A stretch of 64,000 bases of DNA, from the NCBI GenBank assembly GCA_947044365.1, contig OX345649.1:920930-984929 (forward strand), read 5' to 3'. Under the pieces are notes generated by a model, which saw only the letters and a program-made list of their open reading frames with translations, searched no databases and was not told where the DNA came from. Positions 10,755 to 23,700 of the stretch are shown here, one piece after another (the stretch's first letter is position 1; each line of letters starts with the position of its first letter). Made by a program: the position numbers and the translations under genes. Source of the stretch: Petrosia ficiformis (taxonomy: Eukaryota; Porifera; Demospongiae; Haplosclerida; Petrosiidae).

Positions 10755-13306
10755 ATGGCTAGTGGTGGCAATGACCCGGATTTCCACAGCTATGAGAAAA
10801 TGACTGATTCCACACAGCAGTGGATAGGCAATTTGCATCACATCAAAAAATGGGTTGTGTTGGAGAAGATCCATGGTGCCAATTTCTCTCTGACTGTGTG
10901 GTCAAAAAGTGAGAATGGAAAAGTGTGTGTCCGATTGGCAAGAAGAACTGCATTTCTTCAAGCACAAGATAAATTCTTTAAAATTGAACAGCAATTAGAT
11001 TTTCAAAAACAGTTGAAGTTGTGTGCTGAAAAAACATGGGAACTTGTGAAGAGTGATGAAGGAACGAATCCAATAGAAAGTATTGTAATATATGGCGAAC
11101 TATTTGGAGGTAAGCTATAGGAATGAGTCCACTAGTGTAGGAATGGAAAGTATTGTAATATATGGTGAACTGTCTCTCTGTTAAGCTATAGGAATGGGTC
11201 CAATAGATAATATTATGAGTATAGGAATGAGTCCAATAGAAACCATTGTAATATTATGGGTATAGGAATAAGTCTAATAGTGTAAGAATGAAATAGTCAT
11301 GTTACTTGCTAGATTATATGTGAATCTATGTACTAATATACATCATTATATATGTATACATATACATACATGAATACATGTATATAAATACATATATAAT
11401 TATATATAATTATATATACAATATTATACATACATCCATTAACATCACAGTGTAATAACTGATTAAATAACTATGTAATATAGTGTATAGTTTAATTCCA
11501 TAAATTATACTGAAGGATTAAACCTAATATACTGTTACCATGACCTTCACAAAAATCAGTACAGTAAGTTATAGATAGGTCAAGATAAATGCAATTGACT
11601 TTTGACCTTTTATTATTATTATTATTATATTATCGTCTAGGTTATTATCCTCATCCTTCAGTAAAGAATGATCCATACGTAGCACCTGTCCAAAGGGAGG
11701 TTGCTTATTGCCCTGAAACTCGATTCTGTGGTTTTGACATAGCAAAAACAAGAAATGGCAAAAGAGGTCAGTCGTTGATCAATTAGAATAGTAATTGTTA
11801 ATTATTATTGTGATAATATTTATAATTATATTGTTGATTCAAGCATATGTATCTTAAGGTTACTGTTGTTTGTGGCTACTAAAGCCGTTCGTACTCACGA
11901 TGACCTCAAAATTATGATATAATGACTATATGTAATATAGTATATAGTTTAATGTCATAAGGTTAATACATGATTATACTGTAACTCAGTAACTTATATG
12001 TACTATAGTGTATAGTTTAATGTCATAAGGTTAATACATGATTATACTGTAACTCAGTAACTTATATGTACTATAGTGTATAGTTTAATGTCATAAGGTT
12101 AATACATGATTATACTGTAACTCAGTAAGTTATATGTAATATAGTATATAGTTTAATGTCATAAGGTTAATACATGATTATACTGTAACTCAATAATGAA
12201 GTAATGAATTGAAATTTGACATACATAAGAAAGAGCGGGAAGGATGATTATATGAAAATGGTGCAAGTAAAAACGTTTTTATAATTTCAAACTAAAGTTA
12301 TGAACATTTTCCTGAGGACAAGGTGGTTTAATTTTATCATATTCAGCAAATATTTACATAAAGGTATTTCATTTAAACATTAAATCACCGACCTAATTGA
12401 ATATGTTGCTATAATTAGCTATAATTTTACCCACCAAATAATAGTCACCTGAAGATACTTGAATGTAAGAGTAAAGATCAAAGCCACAACATTTTGTAGT
12501 AGTCCACAGGCATCAGGCCAAGTACATTTGAAAGTACTTAAGTACAGTACAAATACTTTGAAAATCCTTTAATTGCCATGGTAACCTTTGATGTATTGAT
12601 TATGTATATATTCCGCATGAAACAAAAGTACTCACAAATTGAGTTATCCAATATGGTTGCTATGGTAACATACTCTCCCTCTCTTTTAGAATATATGGAT
12701 TATGATAAAGCTATGAGTGTATTATCACAAGCAGGTTTCATGTACAGTGAACCACTGTGTATCTGTACGCTAGAAGAGGCACTTAGCTACCCTTTAGGGT
12801 TCGTTACACCACTTCCCACTCAATTTGGGCTTCCCCCTGTTGCTGATAACTTGGCAGAAGGCATTGTCATCAAACCACTACAAACTGTTGCCATGGAAAC
12901 TGAGAAAGGAACGAAACGAGTTATATTTAAGCGAAAGATAGAGAAATTTTCTGAAAGAAGACCGTTAGGTCTCAGAATAAAATCCAAGAAGAAAAAGAAT
13001 AATGACGAGAAAACAGATCTTTTAAAATACGAAATGTACTCTCTTGTTACCGAACAAAGACTCATAAATACAATTTCCAAACTTGGACAGCCAGAAGAGA
13101 GAGAGGAAGATAAATGGAGAGAAGTGAGAACGATGTTAATAAAAGATGTGAAAGACACTTTACAAGAAGAAAATGAGGAGCTTTGGGAGGCATGTTTGCA
13201 ATTTTCACCCATTGCCATGGAAACGGTAATGAAAGAAATCGAAGATCAATGTTTTGGATTAATTGAAATGTATAGGACAAAAAATGATTTGACAAATAAA
13301 GATTGA
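10755..13306 (+). CDS. Rnl2-family ATP-dependent RNA ligase
   Basis: Predicted to seal 3'-OH/5'-phosphate breaks in RNA through a lysyl-AMP intermediate. Exons 10755-11109, 11641-11766 and 12690-13306 give 365 aa, close to the 334 aa of T4 Rnl2. All nucleotidyltransferase motifs are present: motif I KIHGAN with nucleophile K38, an RLARRT segment, motif III IYGELFGG (E115), motif IIIa FCGFDI (147-152), motif IV EGIVIKP (E217) and motif V FKRK (K241, K243). Downstream is a helical C-terminal region with TEQRLINTISKLG, resembling the Rnl2-specific C-terminal domain. No targeting signal or transmembrane segment is obvious. Two introns, AT-rich codon use like its neighbours and repeat-filled introns argue for a resident gene and not contamination. 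The biological substrate is unknown. The family is typical of phages, kinetoplastid editing ligases and some protists. Confidence 0.9.
11888..12330. mobile_element. CATGATGACCTCA-family MITE, expanded copy, RNA ligase intron 2
   Basis: It starts with gatgacctca, contains the family body (tgtcataaggttaatacatg; gaaaatggtgcaagtaaaa) and ends with tcctgaggac. The central ~69 bp has amplified to about four tandem copies (11930-12195). Other copies lie at 22222-22611, 40532-40751, 44913-45240, 55350-55669 and 59332-59550. Confidence 0.7.
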
Positions 13307-14492
13307 TTATTATTTTTATCGTTTAGTTATAATTATAATAATACAGAGATACATACATGTATTACTACTGGTATATATTTATAATAATATTTATACATTG
13401 TACATATATTAATACTGCCAATAATAATTATATTAATTATAATAGTATACACATTACTGCTGATATTAAGGTATAATATATGATAATTATAATTATATAA
13501 TTATACATAAATAAAAATACAATAATATATATAATTATAAATAATGACAATAACTCCATCTGAGGGTGGAGTTATTTTCGATAATAGAGGTGTTTCCCTT
13601 GTGCTAATCTCTCAGTACAGTATTTCGAGGTTTATGCTAATCGGGAGTCATTGTGTACTGTTTATGAAATAATTAAAAAGTGGTTACTGGGTTAGTCTGG
13701 GCTTTGTTTGTTCCAATCGCAATTCTGCTTATTTTTTCAATTGTTCATTCCGATTTTGTGTTATATATTTGCACACAGTTCCAATGTTCATTCCGATTTT
13801 GTGTTATATATTTGCACATTATTAACAGTTAATAATTTACTAGAAGCAAGCTGTAGAAGTAGCATTCTGTACTACTTCTGCTACTTCTACTGTCTGTCAT
13901 TATAAGACCAGTAGAAGTACAAGTAGCATAGAAGTTGAAGTAGCAATAGGGGGTTTACATAACAAGAGGGCTCTACTTGTTATCTGCATAGAACTAACCT
14001 TAGTTACCTTACATATTCTATTTTATTCATGCAATGTGTATACTCGTGTCTGTTGTGAGTTTCAGGTTATTATTGGGTTTAGATTATGCATTGCTAAATT
14101 AAATATTGATTTGGATTCATAGTGTGCACAGGAGTAGAATTGAAAGTGAAAGTAGTAATAGATGCAATTAGTTTACTTCCAATAGAGGTATGAGTAGGAG
14201 AACTACGAGTAGAACTAATAGAAGTAAAATACTAGAAGTAGAAGACTACAACTTCTACTACTTCCTAGAAATTGAAGTTGAAGTATGTACATATAATTTA
14301 TATATAATATTAATTATACATAATTATAATTTATTATTATTGCCAATATTAATTATATTAATTATATTAATTATAATAATAACACAGGTATACAGATTAC
14401 TGCTGGTATTAAACAGTTTAGTTTATAAATTGAGTATTTGGAGTTGGAATATAATATAATATAAATGATAATAACTCCGTCTGAGGGTGGAG
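13307..14492. other. Intergenic RNA ligase-DHX36 (convergent 3' ends)
   Basis: AT-rich. It holds a duplicated DHX36 3' end (13549-13613), a two-copy tandem repeat (gttcattccgattttgtgtt, 13740-13820) and gaagtag/ctacttc-rich inverted stretches (13840-13960, 14130-14290). A second AT-rich block at 14310-14460 resembles 13380-13545. No gene recognised. Confidence 0.6.
13549..13613 (-). pseudogene. Duplicated fragment of the DHX36 3' end
   Basis: Near-identical (two or three differences) to 14470-14533. On the minus strand it would encode the last DHX36 residues [13 protein letters not shown] plus the stop codon, and it keeps the stop-codon hairpin. Flanking AT-rich sequence is also partly shared. 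Only about 14 codons remain and there is no upstream acceptor or exon, so it is a non-functional copy. Confidence 0.8.
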
Positions 14493-14497
14493 TTATT
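14470..14497 (-). other. Hairpin spanning the DHX36 stop codon
   Basis: A 9-bp perfect inverted repeat (aataactcc / ggagttatt) with a 10-nt loop; the TAA stop codon sits in one arm. The duplicated copy at 13549-13576 keeps both arms, and its only difference is in the loop. Confidence 0.6.
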
Positions 14498-17400
14498 TTC
14501 GATAATAGAGGTGTTTCCCTTGTGCCAATCTCTCATGTTGTTTGTCATAGTTCTCTGATGTAATTAAATCAATGATCGTTTGGATTAGTCTGGAACAAGG
14601 GGGAGGGTCATCTGAGAGTGGACAGTATAAATTCATATTGGGTTGAGCTATCTTCTGCTTCAATACTGAGTCTAATTGTCTACGCATGTCCTGTAGTTTA
14701 TGAATGAATGGAGGAGTGGATAGATGAATGGGTTGATGGGTAGATGTACATGTATGTACCCATGTATGTGGATGGATGGATGGGTGGATAGATGAATGGG
14801 TTGATGGGTAGATGTACATGTATGTACCCATGTATGTGGATGGATGGAGGAGTGGATAGATGAATGGGTTGATGGGTAGATGTACATGTATGTACCCATG
14901 TATGTGGATGGATGGATGGGTGGATAGATGAATGGGTTGATGGGTAGATGTACATGTATGTACCCATGTATGTGGATGGATGGAGGAGTGGATAGATGAA
15001 TGGGTTGATGGGTAGATGTACATGTATGTACCCATGTATGTACCCATGTATGTGGATGGATGGATGGGTGGATAGATGAATGGGTTGATGGGTAGATGTA
15101 CATGTATGTACCCATGTATGTGGATGGATGGATGGGTGGATAGATGAATGGGTTGATGGATAGATGTACATGTATGTACCCATGTATGTGGATGGATGGA
15201 TGGGTGGATAGATGAATGGGTTGATGGGTAGATGTACATGTATGTACCCATGTATGTGGATGGATGGATGGGTGGATAGATGAATGGGTTGATGGATAGA
15301 TGTACATGTATGTACCCATGTATGTGGATGGATGGATGGGTGGATAGATGAATGGGTTGATGGGTAGATGTACATGTATGTACCCATGTATGTGGATGGA
15401 TGGATGGGTGGATGGATGAATGGGTTGATGGGTAGATGTACATGTATGTACCCATGTATGTGGATGGATGGATGGGTGGATAGATGAATGGGTTGATGGA
15501 TAGATGTACATGTATGTACCCATGTATGTGGATGGATGGATGGATGGATGGATGGGTGAATGGATAGATGGATGAATGAATTGTGTGTAGATAAATAGAT
15601 TCGTGGATGGATGAATGAATGAATGATGCATAATGAATAGAGACGGATAGATGGATATATAAACAGATGAGATGGATAACAAATGTATAAATGAATAGAT
15701 ATACAAATAATTGGTAAACAGATGTGTAGGAGCAGGTCAATTCGTAAAAAGCTAAATAAATGAACGAGATGACTGATCACCTTCACAAGTTCAGCAATCC
15801 GTACTGAAGCCTGAAACATAATCCACTTATCAACAGCCACAGTTTCTTGTTCATCATCACGCTGAATTGAGATTTCTCCTCCAAAAAACAGGAGAGGAAA
15901 TGGAGGTATCACAGATGTGTCATGAAGAAAAATAGAACTACTCTTTACCTAAAAGAAGTAGATACACAAACTGATTATTGTCTTAGGTATGTGACCTAGT
16001 ATGGGAATGAGACCTTGCCGTATACTAAATGGAGTATTGTCTTAGGTTCCAGGTATGTGACCTAGTATGGGAACAAGACCTTGCCATATGTAGATAGACA
16101 CACAGTTAGGTACTTATGTTGGACGATGTAGATAGATAGATAGATAGATGGATGGACGGGGATGGATGGATGTATATACATGTGTGTATATATTATATAA
16201 TATATATACATGTAATTATATATATTATATATAATATATATAATAATTTTTATACATATATAATTTTATAGATAGGATATACATGTGTAAAGCAACTGTT
16301 TCACACTGTATTAAACACTCTATTATACTAGCTCATTATAAATATTAATATTTATCATATAATGGCATTATACATTATCTAACTATATACAATAGTCCAT
16401 ACAATAATATAGTATACAATGACATTATACATTATCTAACTATATACAATAGTCCATACACTAATATAGTATACAATGACATTATACATTATCTAACTAT
16501 ATACAATAGTCCATACACTAATATAGTATACAATGACATTATACATTATCTAACTATATACAATAGTCCATACACTAATATAGTATACAATGACATTATA
16601 CATTATCTAACTATATACAATAGTCCATACAATAATATAGTATACAATGGCATTATACATTATCTAACTATATACAATAGTCCATACACTAATATAGTAT
16701 ACAATGGCATTATACATTATCTAACTATATACAATAGTCCATACACTAATATAGTATACAATGACATTATACATTATCTAACTATATACAATAGTCCATA
16801 CACTAATATAGTATACAATGACATTATACATTATCTAACTATATACAATAGTCCATACACTAATATAGTATACAATGACATTATACATTATCTAACTATA
16901 TACAATAGTCCATACACTAATATAGTATACAATGACATTATACATTATCTAACTATATACAATAGTCCATACACTAATATAGTATACAATGACATTATAC
17001 ATTATCTAACTATATACAATAGTCCATACACTAATATAGTATACAATGACATTATACATTATCTAACTATATACAATAGTCCATACACTAATATAGTATA
17101 CAATGACATTATACATTATCTAACTATATACAATAGTCCATACAATAATATAGTATATAATGACATTGTTTATAATGACTCCATGAATAATAAACATGAA
17201 TACAATAGAGAATGAATGTTTATTTGTCTATCATAACTAGTCAGTTGTACTGACAACACTTTATCTTGTATAAATAGTGGAACAAAGGAATAGCAAGTTA
17301 CACTTCAAATACTGCACTTTAAATGCAGTAATAGGACCTGTCAATAATAGGATGGCCAGTCAATGGATCTAGGATAACCTAATCAGATAACAGAGAACAT

Positions 17401-20400
17401 TCCAGTCAGTGCACCAGGGGTCACACACCCAGTCAGTGGACCAGGGGTCACCCACCCAGTCAGTGCACCAGGGGTCACCCACCCAGTCAGTGCACCAGGG
17501 GTCACCCATCCAGTCAGTGCACCAGGGGTCACCCACCCAGTCAGTGCACCAGGGGTCACCCACCCAGTCAGTTGACCAGGGGTCACCCACCCAGTCAGTG
17601 GACAAGGGTCACCCACTTAGTCAGTTGACCAGGGGTCACCCATCCAGTCAGTGGACCAGGGGTCACCCACCAAGTCAGTGGACAAGGGTCACCCACTTAG
17701 TCAGTTGACCAGGGGTCACCCACCCAGTCAGTGCACCAGGGGTCACCCATCCAGTCAGTGCACCAGGGGTCACCCACCCAGTCAGTGCACCAGGGGTCAC
17801 CCATCCAGGCAGTGCACCAGGGGTCACCCATCCAGTCAGTGCACCAGGGGTCACCCATCCAGTCAGTGGACAAGGGTCACCCACCTAGTCAGTGGACAAG
17901 GGTCACCCACATAGTCAGTTGACCAGGGGTCACCCACCCAGTCAGTGGACAAGGGTCACCCACTTAGTCAGTTGACCAGGGGTCACCCATCCAGTCAGTG
18001 GACCAGGGGTCACCCACCAAGTCAATAGACCCCAGGGGTCACCCACCCAGTTAGTGGACTAGGGGTCACCCACCCAGTCAGAAGACTAGAGAACATCCGG
18101 TCAATAGACCAGGGGTCACCCACCCAGTCAATAGACCCCAGGGGTCACCCAGCCAGTCAAAAGACCAGAGAACATCCAGTTAGTGGACAAGGTGCCACCA
18201 ATGGAGGAACTAGGATCACTTGGGCTAGAATCATAGACCAGGGGAGATCACCAAGTCAGAGGAACATCTTGGGCTGGAATCACAGACCAGGAGGGGTCAC
18301 CCAAACAGAACGGTCATGTGGATGGACTAAGATGACCTGGTCACATGATAAATGGCATGACTTTAAGGTCTGCATGCAGGTTGGGCCGAGAGGGAAATCG
18401 TTATAGAATATTCATAATTACCTTTGTGTGATAAATTAAGAATTTAGATGAAAATGAAGGCACTCCATAATTCACTGACTTTGGATGGAATTTAACCTTG
18501 CCATCTTGTTGAGTATAGAGTTTGGCTGTTCTGAAAGTGAGGATAGGAATGAGGAGGAAGAGGATAGGAATGAGGGAAAGAGGAGGAGGAGGAGGAGGAG
18601 GAGGAGGAAGAGGAGGAGGATAGGAATGAGAGGGAAAGAGGAGGAGGAGGAGGAGAGTTGAATAGGAATGAGAGGGAAGAGGAGGAGGATAGAAGTATGA
18701 GGTAGAGGAAAAGAGTTGGAATGAGAGGAGGAGGATAGGAATGAGGGGGGAGGAGGATAGGAATGAGGTAGGTAGAGTAGGAGGACATAATAAGGAGAGA
18801 AGGAGAGAGGGGAGATAAACCTCTTCCCAGGAGTTATATTCGCTACATTGGGATAGAGCCCAGCACACAAAACAGCTTTAACTAGTTTCATATTCTCTGT
18901 AAAGTAAGTGATATAAAAAGCTGCATGCACACACACAGATACACATGTACATGTACATATACATACATACATACATAAATGTACATACATATAGATGAAT
19001 GCATACTTGTACACAGATATACACACATAGCAACAGACTTACAGATACATGTAGATGTACATGTATGTATACACATAAAGACAGACTTACAGATACATGT
19101 ACATGTACACATACATGTAGATGTACATGTATGTATACATTAGAGACAGACTTACAGATACATATACATGTACACATACATGTAGACAGACATACAGATA
19201 CATGTACATGTACACATACATGTAGATGTACATGTATGTATACACATAGAGACAGACTTACAGATACGTGTACATGTACATGTACATACACATACATGTA
19301 GATGTACATGTATGAATACACAGACTCTCACACCTGAGTTAATATTAGCCAGTTCATGTTTTGGATTAGAATTATTAACAAATCCAATATCTTTCAATAG
19401 TTCCGTAAACTGTTTCTTCATGTTTTCTAACATCTAATAGTTGAAATAATATCGAAATATTGAACGTTATATTATTATCAATCTATCATAACTCCATCCA
19501 TGTTTGTATGTACATGCAGTATTAACATACTTGTAATGTATTATGAGCAAGGAAGTTGTCCCAACAGTATCGCCGTGGGTTACCCCCATTCTTTTCTCTT
19601 TCCCATCCTCGAAATGCCCTGAGAAATGCAATATGATCACTTTCAGAATCACCTGAAAAATTTTTCTTTACTTCATCAGCCTGTTCCTGTTTGTGCTGTA
19701 AGAGTGAAGAAGAATAAAGTAAATAGATAGATAGATAGAAAGATATATAAAAAGATATTCATTCATCCTCCATCTATCTGTTCATTCATTCATTCCACCA
19801 TCATCCATCCATCCATCCATCCGTCTGTCTGTCTGTCCGTTGATCCATCGATCCATCTTACTAATGGTATAACGAAAGGTTCTTTAAACCCAAGTGTACT
19901 AGCTATAGTGAGTACAGGATCCAGACATGAAAACATGGCAGCAAAAAGAATCATTCTACCGACACGAGGATGAACAGGAAGGTTAGCTAAATGATAACCT
20001 AATGGAGTAAGTTCTTCATCTGTGGTGAGTGCTTGCTAAGAGGAGAGAAATGGGATGCATAAAGAGCAGAGCAGACAATTGAAAGGTTAACACAATTTAA
20101 GATTATGGAAGATCATATACTGTATGTGACATTCAGTACATGTATATGACTAAATGTACATGTACATATATATGACTAAATGTACATGTACATGTATATG
20201 ACTAAATGTACATGTACATGTACATGTATATGACTAAATGTACATGTACATATATATGACTAAATGTACATGTACATGTATATGACTACATGTCCATGTA
20301 CTTGTGATTCCACTCACCAAGTTCTTCAATAAACAGACAGCATCACGTACTGACTTTGTAGGAGGAGCTTCAAGAGCTTTCTCAAGAAATGGTTCTGCTA

Positions 20401-20638
20401 ATCCTAGTTTAAGTATCTTGATTTGTAAAATGAGTTCTTCAAGCGGAGTACGTAATAACTCTGGAATCTGATATTCATCCATTTTCTCATATTGATGTTT
20501 TGTGAAGAGATGAAAACTGTGACCAGGTTGTACTCTGAGAATAGTAATTGAATATATTAAACTATCAACTGTCTTTAATAAACACACAGACACACATATT
20601 TGTGCACACAGACACACATGCATACTTGTGGACATAAG

Positions 20639-20708
<70 letters not shown>

Positions 20709-23700
20709 TGGACAGACACACTTAATTTGTATGCCCTTATGAGACACGTTTCTTTCTCTCAAAAAACAAACATGTAGGAACAAAGGCATTTGATCACATG
20801 ACCATCATATGACCAGTTGCTGTGAGGTGTAGCAAGTGGTATCATATTCAAAACTCTGAACATGTACAAATGTTATCTACATGTACACCTGTCAGTTCTC
20901 AAGTCCATTCTACATCATCTCCTCCCTCCCTCCCTCCCTCAATCCTAACCTTCCTGCTCTTCCTCTTCTCTGTCGAGCTGCTGCTTTACTCTCCCAGACT
21001 GTCTCAAGACAAGCCAACTGATTAGAAACATCGTATCTCTACCATACAAAGAAATGAACATAATGACACACATACATAACGGAGACTCACTGTCTCCTTG
21101 ACTTTCCCACAGTCAACTACAAATACAACATCATCAATAGTAATACTTGTCTCAGCAATATTCGTAGCTATTACAATTTTTCTAATACCAACAGGAGGAC
21201 GATCAAAAACCTAAATGATATATGAAAGATGTTCTCATTAAATATTCATTGACTACCTATATTTATTATTATTATTATGTACACACACATGTATGTACAT
21301 ATGTATGCAGTGTTCTGCCCACACTGGTCGGCACTGGTTGGGAATAACCACCTCTCAGATGAATTAACCACCTCTCAGATAATAGCTACTGAGACAGTAT
21401 TAAGTATATACTGGATAAACAATACTAAATGCAATGTAGAATCCAACCACCACTCTAAATATCCTGGGCAGAACACTGGTATGTATGTACGTATGTATGT
21501 ATGTACATATGTATGTACATATGTATGTATATACGTAAGTAGTACATATATACATACATACGTACATACATACATACATACATATATACATACGTACATG
21601 TACATGTACGTATGTATGTATGTATATATGCGTACATGTATGTATGTATATATGTATGTATGTATGACAAACCAAAATAGACGTGTCTATCATTTCATTT
21701 ACTCAACCTAACTTCTGGTGCCTAACCAACTTTGCCAGGAGCACATTCCGAGTGTCAGAACGTGGATCAATTTCAAGAGTCTACTTTTAAAACCACACCC
21801 ACCTGTTTTTGGTTAGCAGTTGGCATTAACGAGTGTAGTGGTATAATGACAAATTTGGAAGAGTGTCTAAACATTACATCATTCTGCATCATGTCATGAA
21901 ATTTACTGATTGTATCCCAACCAGGAAGAAATACTAAAATGGCTCCTTCTTCTTTAGTACGACAAATATATTTCAATAAAGATAGTGCCATTTCCAAATC
22001 AATCTCTTCAATATCCATCGAACGTAAAGAATAGATGACATTTGATGGGTATCTCCTCTCACGTTCTATTGTGTCCACATACAACTCAAAATCTGATCTT
22101 CTTAATTCCTTTTCTAAGTACTCCTGTTTGCCTCGTCCATGTCTGGTCCAATGTGGACGTTGATCTCTACTACGTGCTTGAGGAGGACAATATCTATGGA
22201 TGTTTAAATGTTAATAAACTTAGAAAAATGTTCATAACTTTAATTCGGAATGACCAACAATCCATGTTCATTTATTTTTTTTTTGTATGTCAAAATTTTA
22301 ATCCATTGCTTCATTATTGAGTTACAGTATAATCATGTATTAAACTTATGACATTAAACTATACACTATATTACATATAAGTTATTGAGATACAGTATAA
22401 TCATGTATTAACCTTATGACATTAAACTATACACTATATTACATATAAGTTGAGATACAGTATAATCATGTATTAACCTTATGAGATTAAACTATACACT
22501 ATAGTACATATAAGTTATTGAGTTACAGTATAATCATGTATTAACCTTATGACATTAAACTATACATATAAAGTCATCACATTCTAATTCTGAGGTCATC
22601 ATCAATATGAAGAGCTTTAGTATATGTAATAGATAAAAGTACTAGTTTGAATGTAATGGTGCTTTAGTTTGAAAATAATAGTTTTAGTAATAGTACATTA
22701 TAAATGTATGGTTTAGCTAAAACATATTGGGCTTTCTAAAAGGATTTTGGTTTAATTAACTAACTACTCAAGAAGAAAGTCACCAGTAATTACCTTAGTT
22801 CTATTGTCAGTTAGTAATTACTGTCTCAACACTGTGGTGTTGAATTGACAAGTATGGTAATTAATGTATCACTACCTTTGAAGTACTGTAGTGTGAAAAT
22901 CAAACTACTGAGTAATTACTGTATTTAAGTGTCCCAATTTGGAATGGACATGCATGTTATATTTAGTGATTATAATGAATAAATCATGCAGAAGAGGGTA
23001 ACTCTTATCATATATGTTACCTTGTCATTTGTAGTATATCTTCTAAATAATATTCCCTCACTGGAAATACTCTTCCCGGGATAGACAAGATCGGAGCATT
23101 ATCTAGAGACCAAAGTCACATGAGGATCAATGATCAATCACAAGACTTACAGAAATATTTGGAAAAGAGGTCAGCATTGATTGTGGCACTCATTAGAATT
23201 AGCTTAAGATCAGGTCTTTTGAAATGTAAAAGGTCATTTAGAATTCAAAAGGTCAAACGTCAACTGACCTTTGAGGAATAATGTCCTTGATAATGATAGT
23301 AAGAAAATCTGATATATTATTCCGTTCATGTACTTCATCAAGAATGAGATGTGAGCATTGATGTAAAAGACTGGACAAACAGACAACATTAATAATATAG
23401 CCCATACTCACTTAGATACATGCAGTCAGTCTTCTCACTATACACACACCCACACACACACTGTACACAGTAACACACAGGTCACACTCACAGGTCACCA
23501 ATCAGTCGTCTCACTATAAACACACCCACACACACACTGTACACAGTAACACACAGGTCACCAATCAGTCGTCTCACTACACCCACACCCACACACTGTA
23601 CACAGTAACACACAGGTCACACTCACGGATCACCAATTAGTCGTCTCACCATCACCCCAGTGGTACAATACAAAATGGAACCATTGGATCTTGGTAACCT

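Noticed and set aside
12820..13295. Antisense ORFs opposite RNA ligase exon 3
   Set aside because: Shadow of the real coding frame.
14493..15912. Long minus-strand ORFs (340-415 codons) over the 68-bp array
   Set aside because: They are open only because the repeat unit lacks stops in all three minus frames. Only the ends (DHX36 exons 15948-15781 and 14690-14493) are real coding sequence.
17369..17922. ORFs across the 27-bp array with regular [13 protein letters not shown] repeats
   Set aside because: Unit length divisible by three keeps frames open on both strands; it is inside a DHX36 intron with no splice or start context.
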